Shown piece after piece: positions 1 to 8,243 of a DNA stretch of 64,000 bases; position 1 is the stretch's first letter; each line of letters opens with the position of its first letter. The DNA is taken from the NCBI GenBank assembly GCA_015075405.1, contig JABTUK010000005.1, positions 709,747 to 773,746 on the forward strand, written 5' to 3'. Position numbers and translations under genes: made by a program. This DNA is from Anaerolineales bacterium (GTDB lineage: Bacteria > Chloroflexota > Anaerolineae > 4572-78 > J111). The notes below the pieces were generated by a model. It saw only the letters and a list, made by a program, of their open reading frames with translations, had not been told where the DNA came from and did not search any database.

Positions 1-1772
1 GTTGTTTGCAAAGTAAAAATCGGCAGGCCGTTGACCACATAATCCCTCATGCTGTATTGCCCCGGCTCGCGGACCAGCAGGTTGTCGCCATCGGTCAGGG
101 GGGTCACATAACCGGCCAGCACAGCAAAAGCGGTGGCGATGGCAAACGGCTCCGGCGGCGCGCCCTGAGCCAGGGCCAGGCTGAGCGCAATCGGCGTAAA
201 CAGGGCCGCCCCCACCGCCCCACCGATAACCTGGGCGATGAGGCTGGTTAGCAGATGAAACATGACCAGCGACCCCAGTACCCCCACGCTCTGGCTCAGA
301 CCGAGAATTCCTTGGGCAATCAGCTCCGCCGCCCCGGTTTTTTGTAGAGCCATACTCAGGGGCAGCATCCCCCCGATGAGCACCAGCAAACTCCAATTGA
401 TGCTCTGGTAGGCCCGCTCCGGGTTAAGACACCTGGCCAGGATCAAGCCGACCGCCGCCAGCACACTGGCCGTCCCCAACGACGCCGCTCCCGACACCAC
501 CAAAAGCAGCATCGCCACCAGGATAGCCAGGGTTAAGCGGGCTTTGGCCGTCACGCGCTCGCCGGGCTGCGGCCCCAAATCGGTCACAAGCACCAGGCTC
601 AAATCGCGGCCCACATCGCGCAGGTAGGCCGGCAGCCCCTGCACCAGTAAGGTGTCTCCGGCGGCTAAAACCAGGCGAGGCAGGTCGTCGCGAATAACCT
701 GCCCCTGCCGGTGAACGGCCAGAACGGTCAGACCGTAACGGTGGCGAAAGTCAATCTCAGCCAGGCTTTTGCCCGTCAGGGGCGAGCGAAACGGCACCAT
801 CACTTCGGCCAGGCTCACCATCTCTTGCTGAAGCCGATTGAACTCGTCCAGGGGGATGGTTCCCTTTGGCTCCAGGGCGTGAACATTCGCCAGTTGCAGA
901 ATCCGGCCCTGATCGCCTTCGACAATCAGTAGGTCATCCTGTTCCAGCACCGACTCCGGCCGGGCGGGTTCCAGGCTGCCCTCTTTAGGCTGGACGGCCA
1001 TAATATTGACTTTGGCCGTAGCCCACACTTTGCGATTAGCCTCCAGAGAGCGGCCAACTAAATCGGACTGGGAGCGGACCCGCAGCCGGTAGAGCAGTTT
1101 ATCCAGCCGGTAGCTCTGCTGCACCTCGGCCAGCGAGGGCCGCGCCGGCGCGGCCGGCCGCTCCCGCCCCAACCAGCGGCGGCCCACCAGCAGATACCAG
1201 CCCAGCACAATCCCCACCGAGACCAGGGCATAGGGCGTCAAGCTGAACAAACCCAAGCGGGTGTAGCCGCCCGCCGCCAGCAGATCGCCGACCACCAGGT
1301 TAGAGGGCGTTCCGATCAGGGTCAATTGATTGCCAACCGTCGCGGTGGTGGCTAAAGGCATCAGCAGCCGCGAGGGAGCAATTTTGGCCTGGCGAGCTAC
1401 CCGCAGCACCGCCGGCATCAGCAAAGCAACGACCAGCAGCCCGTCCAAAAAGGCAGTCAACCCTGCCGCCGCCAGAATAATAATCGCCAGCAGCCCGACT
1501 TCGCCCCGGCTGCCAAACCGCAAAATCTGGTTGGCAATCAGGGTAGCCACGCCGGTATCAAACAAGGCCGCGCCGATGACAAACACGCTGGCCACAATCA
1601 GGATGACCGGCTGGCCAAAGGCGCTAAAGGCTTCGCCGGGGCTGAGAATGCCGCTGATAATCAGCAGCAGCATGACCAGCAAGGCCGTCAAATCGGCTCG
1701 CAGCCATTGCGCCGACAGCGCCACCAGGGTGACAACGAGTAAGATGATCGTAAAGGTAGCTTCTAAAGACAT
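1..1772 (-). CDS. SLC13/DASS-type anion permease with RCK_C domains (3' end outside window)
   Basis: The reverse strand is open from an ATG at 1772 to the left edge, so the C-terminus is missing. The translation starts MSLEATFTIILLVV and gives alternating hydrophobic helices. A central soluble part (about residues 200-370) contains two regulator-of-K+-conductance C-terminal (TrkA_C) type segments, for example around ESVLEQDDLLIVEGD and LVLAAGDTLLVQG. A second membrane block follows, ending with TPLTDGDNLLV. Membrane-TrkA_C-TrkA_C-membrane is the known layout of the SLC13 (DASS) family of sodium-coupled sulfate/dicarboxylate carriers. The substrate cannot be read from the sequence. The gene is transcribed away from the repeat-rich gap at 1773-2210. 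Confidence 0.82.
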   Translation of the reverse strand, partial: MSLEATFTIILLVVTLVALSAQWLRADLTALLVMLLLIISGILSPGEAFSAFGQPVILIVASVFVIGAALFDTGVATLIANQILRFGSRGEVGLLAIIILAAAGLTAFLDGLLVVALLMPAVLRVARQAKIAPSRLLMPLATTATVGNQLTLIGTPSNLVVGDLLAAGGYTRLGLFSLTPYALVSVGIVLGWYLLVGRRWLGRERPAAPARPSLAEVQQSYRLDKLLYRLRVRSQSDLVGRSLEANRKVWATAKVNIMAVQPKEGSLEPARPESVLEQDDLLIVEGDQGRILQLANVHALEPKGTIPLDEFNRLQQEMVSLAEVMVPFRSPLTGKSLAEIDFRHRYGLTVLAVHRQGQVIRDDLPRLVLAAGDTLLVQGLPAYLRDVGRDLSLVLVTDLGPQPGERVTAKARLTLAILVAMLLLVVSGAASLGTASVLAAVGLILARCLNPERAYQSINWSLLVLIGGMLPLSMALQKTGAAELIAQGILGLSQSVGVLGSLVMFHLLTSLIAQVIGGAVGAALFTPIALSLALAQGAPPEPFAIATAFAVLAGYVTPLTDGDNLLVREPGQYSMRDYVVNGLPIFTLQT

Positions 1773-2210
1773 ATCAAGCAAGATGAGGAGCCAGCACGCC
1801 CTCGTGCGGCTCTGTGCGGCACAGAGGTGTGCCCGCTTCGCCTCCTCGAAAATTGGATTTACTGAGTATAATCCAAAATCGCCATGAAGGACAACCATTC
1901 ACCGGGATTTACTTTCGCCGTCATCTACCTTTTGTCACCTGACGAAAGTAAGTAAAAAATGAGCACTTTTTGGTCTGGCAGGTGAGTAACGATTGGTGCT
2001 ATGCTGTACTTTGAAGCAAATAGGGAACCGGCTGGTCACAAGCAGCCGGGGGACGCGAGGAGACGAAGACGCGAAAGATTCTTCGCCCTTACTTTCTGTG
2101 TTTCTTGGCATACAGTCTGGCGACCGGACGCGAGGAGACGAAGACGCGAAAGATTCTTCGCCTCCTCGCCTCACGCCTCATCGCGTCTTTATTTATGAAG
2201 GAGACCCAAA
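1773..2210. other. Repeat-rich gap between divergent genes
   Basis: This 438-base gap between the permease and the FAD gene holds no convincing gene. It contains a direct duplication of a word rich in GAGGAGACGAAGACGCGAAA (about 2050-2090 and 2127-2163), the same vocabulary as the repeats at 9553-9613 and 57855-57990. Short open frames here are repetitive on both strands and only mirror the duplication. Near 1853-1873 there is a short stretch resembling the end of the B element (4476-4577 and 18386-18479). Confidence 0.6.
2048..2192. repeat. Tandem word repeat (GAGGAGACGAAGACGCG type)
   Basis: Two near-identical copies of a roughly 37-base unit are about 76 bases apart, followed by related GCCTCCTCGCCTCACGCCTC complement words. 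It lies directly before the ribosome binding site of the FAD gene and shares words with 9553-9613, 41002-41046 and 57855-57990. Confidence 0.75.
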
Positions 2211-2951
2211 ATGAAACAAATCGGTCAACACGCCATTGTAATTGGAGCCAGCATGGGCGGGCTGCTGGCGGCCCGCGCCCTGGCAGATTATTACCAGCAG
2301 GTCACGCTGCTGGAGCGGGATACCTTCCCGGCGCGGGGCGAACAGCGCAAAGGTGTGCCCCAGGGCCGGCACACCCATGCCTTACTGGCCCAGGGCCGCC
2401 AGGTGATGGAAGATTTCTTCCCTGGCTTAACCCGGCAATTGGTCGAACAGGGGGCGCTGTTAAGCGACACCCTGGCCGAGGCCCGCCGCTTTATCGGCGG
2501 GGGGCACTACTGCCAAACCCAAACCGGGCTTTTGGGGCTGATGGTCAGCCGCCCGCTATTGGAGGCTCAAATTCGCAGCCGGGTGCTGGCTTTGCCCAAC
2601 GTTCAAGCGATTGAAAATTGTGACGTGTTAGGCTTGACCGCCACAGAAGACCGGGAACGCATCAGCGGGGTGCGCTTGATCCGGCGGCAGACCGGCAGCG
2701 CCGAAGAAGTTTTGACTGCCGATGTGGTGGTAGATGCCAGTGGCCGCGGCTCGCGTACCCCGGCCTGGCTGGAGAGTTTGGACTATGCCCCGCCGGAAGA
2801 GGAGCAGGTCCGGGCCGGGATGGGCTATGTGACCCGGATCTACCAGCGCCAGCCGGACCATGCGCAGGGGGCCAAGGTGGTCATGAGTAACTACTCAGCC
2901 ATGTCATTTCGACCGAAGGGAGAAATCTCCGAGGCCGATATATCGCTGTAG
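2211..2951 (+). pseudogene. FAD-dependent oxidoreductase, truncated by a dispersed repeat
   Basis: The start has a good AAGGAG site. The N-terminus HAIVIGASMGGLLAARAL is a Rossmann FAD-binding motif, followed by LLERD at the end of the second strand and a GVPQGRHTHALL segment typical of FAD monooxygenase/geranylgeranyl-reductase-like proteins. VVDASGRGSRTPAWL resembles the second FAD/NAD motif. Native sequence runs to about residue 225, where repeat element A (2886-3000) begins. The last 20 or so residues (after VVMSN) are encoded by the element, which also supplies the stop. Family members are usually 400-500 residues, so the C-terminal half is missing, and nothing resembling it follows the element. 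The protein is probably non-functional. Confidence 0.8.
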
Positions 2952-3000
2952 GGATTTCTCGGCCTATGGCCTCGAAATGACATGAAGCTGAATAGTAACT
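2886..3000. repeat. Dispersed palindromic element A, copy 1
   Basis: This is an imperfect inverted repeat with ends reading AGTAACTACTCAG and CTGAATAGTAACT. Inside are TCATTTCGA and its complement TCGAAATGA, and GAGAAATC/GATTTCTC arms. Related copies lie at 8074-8216, 18121-18258, 22257-22361 and (partial) 63933-64000. There is no coding capacity, so it is a MITE- or REP-like element. It interrupts the FAD gene. Confidence 0.85.
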
Positions 3001-3149
3001 TTTCGGCAAAGATACGGCGCCTTTTTGGCTGGAAATGAGCCTCGACTGGGGGTATACTGGGCTGCAAGAAAACAGACCGGGGAGCGGCAACGGAAGACCG
3101 GAGCAGAATAGTCGGTCTCCCGTCGCCAGCCCATTTTTAAGGAGAAAAA

Positions 3150-3779
3150 ATGAAGTTACTTATTTTTGGAGCAACAGGCAGTATTGGTCGCCAGCTTGTC
3201 GAACAGGCGTTGGCGCAGAGACACGCGGTTACGGCGTTTGTACGTAATCCGGCTAAGCTCGACCTCAAGCATGCGAACCTGAAGGTTGTTCAGGGGGATG
3301 TGTTGGACTACGCCTCGGTCGAGCGGGCCGTGCCGGGTCACGAGACCGTGTTATCCGCCCTGGGAACTCCGGCCATGACCAAAAACACGGTGCGCTCGGA
3401 GGGAACACGGAACATCATCCGGGCTATGGAGCAGGCCGGCGTGCGCCGTCTAATCTGCCTCTCGTCTATCGGCATCGGCGACAGCCGAGCTATGCTGCCC
3501 TTCCACTACAAGTATATCCTTGTTCCTTTGCTGCTGCGCCAGGGGTTTGCGGAGCATGAGCTTGAAGAAGTGTGGGTCAAACAGAGCCAAACGGATTGGA
3601 CTATCGTCCGACCGGGCGCGTTTACGGATGGCGACCGCACCGGCGCTTATCGGCACAGCCCGACACCCACCGGCAAGGCCATCAAAGCCAAAATCTCTCG
3701 CGCCGACGTGGCCGACTTTGTATTGAAGCAGCTAAACGACCACAGCTATCTTTATAAAACGCCGTGGATATCTTACTGA
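3150..3779 (+). CDS. NmrA/SDR-like NAD(P)-binding reductase
   Basis: A 209-residue atypical short-chain dehydrogenase of the NAD(P)H-binding (NmrA, biliverdin-reductase-B-like) group. The N-terminus LLIFGATGSIGRQLVEQAL is the GxxGxxG dinucleotide motif and FVRNPAKL follows the second strand. VVQGDVLDYASVERAV is the usual acidic patch, and LICLSSIGIG and WTIVRPGAFTDG are the conserved C-terminal blocks. A canonical SDR Tyr-x-x-x-Lys is not obvious, as is common in this group. The start has a GGAGAAAAAATG context. Substrate unknown. It probably forms a short unit with the following DUF1772 gene, a pairing that suits a redox or stress role. Confidence 0.85.
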   Translation: MKLLIFGATGSIGRQLVEQALAQRHAVTAFVRNPAKLDLKHANLKVVQGDVLDYASVERAVPGHETVLSALGTPAMTKNTVRSEGTRNIIRAMEQAGVRRLICLSSIGIGDSRAMLPFHYKYILVPLLLRQGFAEHELEEVWVKQSQTDWTIVRPGAFTDGDRTGAYRHSPTPTGKAIKAKISRADVADFVLKQLNDHSYLYKTPWISY

Positions 3780-3819
3780 GTTGGCTGACTCAGCAAGCGT
3801 CACGCCATCAATAAAATCG

Positions 3820-3882
3820 TGAGAACTCGTAGGAACTCAAGGGAACTGAGGCAGGTAGTTCCAATGAGTTCCCTCAGTTCTT
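3820..3882. repeat. GGAACT word hairpin, copy 1
   Basis: Arms made of GAACTCGTAGGAACTCAAGG-type words pair with complementary GAGTTCC words on the other side of a short loop. Three more copies lie at 10509-10567, 19590-19650 and 22196-22247. It sits just upstream of the DUF1772 start. Confidence 0.75.
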
Positions 3883-3899
3883 ATTTTTGAGAAGGATTT

Positions 3900-4388
3900 A
3901 TGGAAACTATAGATCTCATCCTATTTATTTTTACCCTGTTCGCGGCGCTCACCTGCGGGCTGATTGGCGGTATATTTTATGGTTTTTCCACGTTTATTAT
4001 GAAAGCCCTCGGACGGATTCCCGCCGAGGCCGGCATTGCTGCCATGCAGACCATTAACATCACCGTAATCACGCCCCTGTTTCTGGCCCCGTTTTTGCTG
4101 GCGGCTGCGGCCTGTCTCGCCGTCATGGCTACTGCGCTGTTACGCTGGCACGAGACAGACTCGCTGTTGCTGCTTGGCGGCGGCGCGCTCTATCTGTTGG
4201 GCTGTATGGGGGTCACGTTTGCGTTTAACATCCCCCGGAACAATATGCTGGCCCCACTCGCCCCGGCCGACCCGGCCAGTGCGACCTATTGGGCCGAGTA
4301 TCTCTCAAGCTGGACCTTTTGGAACAGCGTGCGGACAGTCGCCGCCCTGGCCGCAGCGGCATCGCTTCTCATCGCTCTAATTTATTGA
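3900..4388 (+). CDS. DUF1772 (anthrone-oxygenase-like) membrane protein
   Basis: A 162-residue protein with four predicted membrane helices (about residues 5-30, 55-80, 88-108 and 140-160). The block FNIPRNNMLAPLAPADPASATYW followed by WTFWNSVRTVAALAAAASL is the hallmark of the DUF1772/anthrone oxygenase-like family. The ATG at 3900 follows GAAGGA. The family is loosely linked to oxidation of aromatic polyketides in fungi, but bacterial members are uncharacterised. The function is therefore open; it may be co-expressed with the preceding reductase. Confidence 0.82.
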   Translation: METIDLILFIFTLFAALTCGLIGGIFYGFSTFIMKALGRIPAEAGIAAMQTINITVITPLFLAPFLLAAAACLAVMATALLRWHETDSLLLLGGGALYLLGCMGVTFAFNIPRNNMLAPLAPADPASATYWAEYLSSWTFWNSVRTVAALAAAASLLIALIY

Positions 4389-4475
4389 GCGCACAACTCA
4401 TTAGGTTTTGTTGGCATCAAGTTATCTCAAAAACGCACCCCCTTCGACAAGCTCAGGACGCAGCTTCGATACAGC

Positions 4476-4577
4476 AGTCTCAGTAGATCCAATTTTTCAC
4501 CGTAGCTGGCGCATCCCTATGCGTCAGCGGGTGGCATAGGGATGCCACCCTACGGGAAATTTGGATCCACTGAGTCT
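4476..4577 (-). repeat. Dispersed palindromic element B, copy 1
   Basis: Its ends read TCTCAGTAGATCC and GGATCCACTGAGTC. The core carries GCATCCCTATGCGTCAGC and its near complement GGCATAGGGATGCC. It is almost the exact reverse complement of the copy at 18386-18479. It has no coding capacity and is about 100 bp long, consistent with a MITE- or REP-like unit. Confidence 0.82.
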
Positions 4578-4627
4578 ATTTTTAGAGGAGTCGTCACGAG
4601 CCTGATGGCGCACCACCAATAATGAAA

Positions 4628-4693
4628 AGGTAGCAGGGTAGCAAGGTCGCAGAGTCGTAAGATTTCCCTGTCTACCGTCTACTGTCTACTATT
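4628..4693. repeat. Word repeat (GGTAGCA / CTACTGTCTACT)
   Basis: Short iterated words GTAGCAGGGTAGCAAGG on one side are followed by CTACCGTCTACTGTCTAC on the other, giving a weak hairpin. It is the same kind of structure as the other word repeats in this window. Confidence 0.5.
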
Positions 4694-4726
4694 TTTCGAA
4701 GGAGAAAAAAGTACGCAAATAAACCA

Positions 4727-4755
4727 TTGCCAGCCGTTCATGACCATGCTATACT
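4727..4755 (+). promoter_or_regulatory. Sigma-70-like promoter of the STAND ATPase gene
   Basis: TTGCCA (4727-4732), a 17-base spacer, then TATACT (4750-4755). The start codon is about 60 bases downstream at 4815 with an AAAGGAG site. Found by eye. Confidence 0.55.
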
Positions 4756-4814
4756 GAACCCAATCACCACGTCCAAGCCCTGAAACCTGGACCTAACAGC
4801 CAAAGGAGATAGTC

Positions 4815-6701
4815 ATGGACACCATCACCACTGCCATTATTACTACCCTCACCGCTCGCGCCGTCAATGCCGAGGCAGAGCAGAAACCGGCTCTGGAAGC
4901 CTATGAAACGCTCAAATCGGCCCTGCGCCGCAAGTATGGACCGGCCAGTGACGTCGTCGAGGCGGTCGAGATGCTGGAAAAACAACCCACTTCGAGCGGA
5001 CGGCAAACGGTATTGGGCGAGGAAATGGTTAGCGCCAAAGCTGAACAAGACCCGGCGCTGCGGATTTTGGCCGAGAGTTTGCTGGAAAAGCTCAGCTCAA
5101 CGCCCACCCCTTCTGCCAGCCGCCCGACTCGCCCGGTTTCCATTTCCGCTCCCTTACAGCACCCGGAGCGGGCCGAATCCTTCACCGGCCGCGAAGCCGA
5201 ACTGGCCCAACTGCTGGCCCAACTTCAGCCGGGCCGGGTAGTTGCTTTGTATGGACCGGCCGGGATTGGCAAAAGCGCCCTGGCCGCAGCAGCGGTCTGG
5301 AAATTAGCGCCGGGGCAAACCCCTCCCCCGCTTTTCCCCGACGGTATCTTTTATCACAACTTCTACAACCAGCCGCGGGTGGACATTGCCCTGGAACACA
5401 TTGCCCGTACTCTGGGTAAACCGCCCACTCCGACTCCCTACGAGGCCGTCCAGCGCGCTCTGGCCCGGCGACAAGCCCTGCTGGTGCTGGATGGCGTCGA
5501 ACAGGCCGATGACCTGGCCGGACTGCTGGAACTGCGCGGCGAGTGCGGGGTGCTGCTGACCAGCCGCCAGCGCCACGAAGCAGTCAGCGAGTGGCAGGAA
5601 CTTGGCCCGCTGCCTCCCGCCGACGGCGTTGCGCTGCTGCAAGCCTGGGGCGGCTGGCGGGCCACCGATCAGGCAGTTAACAGTCGTATTTGCGAGTTGG
5701 TTGAGGGACTGCCGCTGGCCCTTCGTCTGGCCGGGCAATATCTGGCCGCTTACGGTGAGAACGCCGCCGATTTTCTGGACTGGCTGGAAAGCACCCCGCT
5801 GAATAGCCTGGCCTCTGACCAGCGCCAACAGGAGAGTGTGTCTCTACTGCTGGAACGCAGTCTAAACCAGATTAGTGAAACTGCGCGGCAAGCCCTGGCG
5901 GTGGCGGGTTTGCTGGCGCTGGCCCCTTTTGATCCAGCGGCAATCGTCAAAACGCTGACCATCGAACCTGATCAGGGCATGTTGGCCTCGGTGCGTAAAA
6001 TCTTCAAACAAAAATCTCAGGAGCCGGCCCCCGACGTCCACCGGGCGCTGGTTAAGTTGGTTGATTACGGTTTGCTACGGCAGGTTGGCCAGCGGTATGA
6101 GGTTAGCCATAGTTTGATCCACAGCTATGTTCGCCAGCAGTTGCCTGCCCCGGCCAAAAGTATCCGGCGGCTGGCCGCTTGTTATGCGGCTCTGGCCTGG
6201 GAGCAGAGCGCCCTGGGCCGCGAGGGGTATATTCGACTGGACGCCGACCGGCCTCATTTGCTGCGGGTTTTAACCGATTGTGTTGAGCATGAAGAGTGGG
6301 AGGCCGGCTATGGCCTGGCCGCCGCCATCGAGGAATATCTCGACCGGCAGGAGTGCCTGGCCGAGCGGGTCATCGCCAATGAAGTAGGCTTGATGGCCGC
6401 CTGGCAGTTGGGCCGGCCCAATGAAGGCGACTGGTTGGGCAATCTGGGCGACACTTATCGCACAATGGGCCACGCCAAATGGGCCATCGAGCATTTTGAG
6501 CAAGCCTTAGCCACCGCCCGCCAAACCGGCGACCGCCACAGCGAAGGTAACAGCCTGGGCAATCTGGGGCTGGCCTACCGCGACCTGGGGCAAACCGAGC
6601 GGGCCAGACAGTATCTCAAGCAAGCCCTGGCAATTTTTGAAAAAGTTCGCTCTCCCAGCACCGATTATGTGCGCCAGTGGCTGGCCGAGCTTGAGGATTA
6701 A
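4815..6701 (+). CDS. NB-ARC/STAND ATPase with C-terminal TPRs
   Basis: A 628-residue signal-transducing NTPase. Residues 1-95 form a helical N-terminal module (LKSALRRKYGPASDVVEAVE, repeated acidic/Ala-rich helices) unlike a common named effector. Next is a linker, then SFTGREAELAQLLAQL and a Walker A motif GPAGIGKSALAAAA (about residue 148), LLVLDGVE (Walker B), VLLTSRQRH (sensor) and LVEGLPLALRLAGQYLA (the GLPL motif of NB-ARC). A winged-helix-like part follows. The C-terminus has at least two TPRs (LGNLGDTYRTMGHAKWAIEHFEQAL and LGNLGLAYRDLGQTERARQYLKQAL). STAND proteins sense a ligand through repeats and switch by ATP binding. Some act in defence and others in regulation, and nothing here decides which. 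Confidence 0.85.
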   Translation: MDTITTAIITTLTARAVNAEAEQKPALEAYETLKSALRRKYGPASDVVEAVEMLEKQPTSSGRQTVLGEEMVSAKAEQDPALRILAESLLEKLSSTPTPSASRPTRPVSISAPLQHPERAESFTGREAELAQLLAQLQPGRVVALYGPAGIGKSALAAAAVWKLAPGQTPPPLFPDGIFYHNFYNQPRVDIALEHIARTLGKPPTPTPYEAVQRALARRQALLVLDGVEQADDLAGLLELRGECGVLLTSRQRHEAVSEWQELGPLPPADGVALLQAWGGWRATDQAVNSRICELVEGLPLALRLAGQYLAAYGENAADFLDWLESTPLNSLASDQRQQESVSLLLERSLNQISETARQALAVAGLLALAPFDPAAIVKTLTIEPDQGMLASVRKIFKQKSQEPAPDVHRALVKLVDYGLLRQVGQRYEVSHSLIHSYVRQQLPAPAKSIRRLAACYAALAWEQSALGREGYIRLDADRPHLLRVLTDCVEHEEWEAGYGLAAAIEEYLDRQECLAERVIANEVGLMAAWQLGRPNEGDWLGNLGDTYRTMGHAKWAIEHFEQALATARQTGDRHSEGNSLGNLGLAYRDLGQTERARQYLKQALAIFEKVRSPSTDYVRQWLAELED

Positions 6702-6747
6702 AGGAGATTGGAGATTGGAGATTCAGGTTAAAAATCTCCAATCTCCT
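6702..6747. repeat. GATTGGAGATT word hairpin between convergent stops
   Basis: The hairpin starts at the base after the stop codon of the STAND gene. AGGAGATTGGAGATTGGAG pairs with AATCTCCAATCTCCTGTC, and the complement reaches the stop of the convergent MFS gene at 6750. It could act as a bidirectional terminator. Related words occur at 28612-28664 and 53380-53432. Confidence 0.8.
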
Positions 6748-6749
6748 GT

Positions 6750-7952
6750 CTAATCATTCCCCCGGCTGGTCAGGCGGGAGATAAGCCATACTCCGACTAT
6801 TAGACAGGCCCCGGCAGTCACGCCGAACATGGGGCGCAGGCCCAGCGCGTCGGCTAAAATCCCGCTCAACCATGGCCCGGCGAACATGCCGCTGGCGTAG
6901 ACCGACTGGTGCAGCCCAATGGCTGTCGTCCGCTCCGTATCGCTGACGTAGCGAATACTCAGACCCATTAAAACCGGATTATTAATCCCCTGGGCCAGCC
7001 CCAAGCAAAATTGAGCCACAAACAACACCGCCAGCGACGGGGCCAGCGCAGCCAGTCCAATCCCCACCGCCTGCAAGCCAAAGCTCAGATAGACCAATCG
7101 CTGCGCCCCCACCCGATTAGCCAAAGCGGAAGCCGCCAGATTGCCCAAAGCAATGACCCCCAGATGCATGCTCAGCATCATACTTTGCGTTGTGCCCGTC
7201 CCGCCCAACGTTTTGGCCAGAATGGGCATAAAACTAAAGGTGATGCCCCAATCGGCATATTGGCTCACTGCTGCCAGAATGGCCGGCAACAAAACATCTT
7301 TCCGGGTAATCAAGCGGCCCGTGCTGCTCAGCGCCGGCGGCGTCGAAGGGCGGCGCGGCTCGCGGACGGGCAGCACCAGCAGGATGGCCAGCACGGCCAC
7401 ACCGGCGGCCAGAAAAAAGGCCAGGGAGTAGCCGCCCCACTCATTGAGCGAGCCGGTCACGCCGGTCCCTGCCATTCGGGCCACCGAACTGACAAACATG
7501 AGGATGGCTGTTGCCCGCACGGCTTCGGCGGCGGGAAACTGGCTGCTGAAAACCGCCACCAAAGGCACCCACGTTCCGGCGGCCAGCCCGGTGACGGCCC
7601 GCCCCACCAGCAGCCCGTCGGCGCTGTCGGCCTGAGCAATCAGCCATGCGCCCAGTGCCGACATGATTAAACAAACCACAATAAAGGGCTTGCGCCAGCC
7701 CAGCCAATCGGCGGCAATGCCGATGGGCAGCCGCACCACCGCCTGCCATAGGCCGTACATCGAGAGGATGACGCCCACCGTCGCCAGGTCGGGCACTTTG
7801 CTTTGGACGTAGGTGGGCAGGGTCGGAATATATAAATAAAGCGAACCCCAGTAGAAAAAAGCGACGAGGATATATAGTCCAATCGCCAGCCGAGGCCGGC
7901 TAACGCTCAGGGGCGAGGAAGATGGGGTGGTTGCCGTCGAGATTTTGTTCAT
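6750..7952 (-). CDS. MFS transporter
   Basis: A 400-residue major facilitator with about 12 hydrophobic segments. GIAADWLGWRKPFIV (about residues 77-91) is the loop 2-3 motif of the family (G-x-x-x-D-x-x-G-R-K). GRAVTGLAAGTWVPLVAVFSSQFP resembles helix 4-5 of drug or sugar-type exporters. The N-terminal 18 residues are Ser/Thr-rich and cytoplasmic. The start ATG at 7952 has a GAGG close upstream. Substrate unknown. It is convergent with the STAND gene and separated from the downstream sugar-acid locus by element A copy 2. Confidence 0.82.
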   Translation of the reverse strand: MNKISTATTPSSSPLSVSRPRLAIGLYILVAFFYWGSLYLYIPTLPTYVQSKVPDLATVGVILSMYGLWQAVVRLPIGIAADWLGWRKPFIVVCLIMSALGAWLIAQADSADGLLVGRAVTGLAAGTWVPLVAVFSSQFPAAEAVRATAILMFVSSVARMAGTGVTGSLNEWGGYSLAFFLAAGVAVLAILLVLPVREPRRPSTPPALSSTGRLITRKDVLLPAILAAVSQYADWGITFSFMPILAKTLGGTGTTQSMMLSMHLGVIALGNLAASALANRVGAQRLVYLSFGLQAVGIGLAALAPSLAVLFVAQFCLGLAQGINNPVLMGLSIRYVSDTERTTAIGLHQSVYASGMFAGPWLSGILADALGLRPMFGVTAGACLIVGVWLISRLTSRGND

Positions 7953-8073
7953 AACCTCAGAACTCCATGAAAGAGATTTTGCAGCATGGATGAGAGAGAC
8001 AGAAGCGGTTTCCTGCTGAGGTTACGAACATTGTAACCCATTATCCAAACTATGCGGTTCTATTTAACCGAAA

Positions 8074-8216
8074 TGTAACTCAGCCATGTCATCCATTCGA
8101 CAAGCTCAGGACAGGTTTCGACCGCAGGGAGAAATCCCCAACATCCTACTTTTACATGTTAGGCCCTGGGGATTTCTCGACCTTCGGTCTCGAAATGACA
8201 TAAGCCTGAGTGGTAA
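8074..8216. repeat. Dispersed palindromic element A, copy 2
   Basis: GTAACTCAGCCATGTCAT at one end and TCGAAATGACATAAGCCTGA near the other, with GAGAAATCCCC and GGGGATTTCTCGA arms. It also carries TTCGACAAGCTCAGGACAGG, the same string (reversed) as at the right edge of the window. It fills most of the gap between the MFS gene and the LarA-like gene. Confidence 0.85.
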
Positions 8217-8243
8217 CACCGAAATGTCAATTCTCAAATGCCA

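Larger units (their letters stand above)
4389..4814. other. Gap holding element B, repeats and the STAND-gene promoter
   Basis: No gene is visible. In order the gap contains a TTCGACAAGCTCAGGAC fragment shared with element A copy 2 (4441-4470), dispersed element B copy 1 (4476-4577), a run of GGTAGCAGGGTAGCA and CTACTGTCTACT words (4628-4693) and a sigma-70-like promoter (4727-4755). Confidence 0.7.

Noticed and set aside
1935..2614. Several overlapping small reading frames on both strands
   Set aside because: They follow the duplicated word repeat and the frames opposite or inside the FAD gene. They have no ribosome sites and no family-like sequence.
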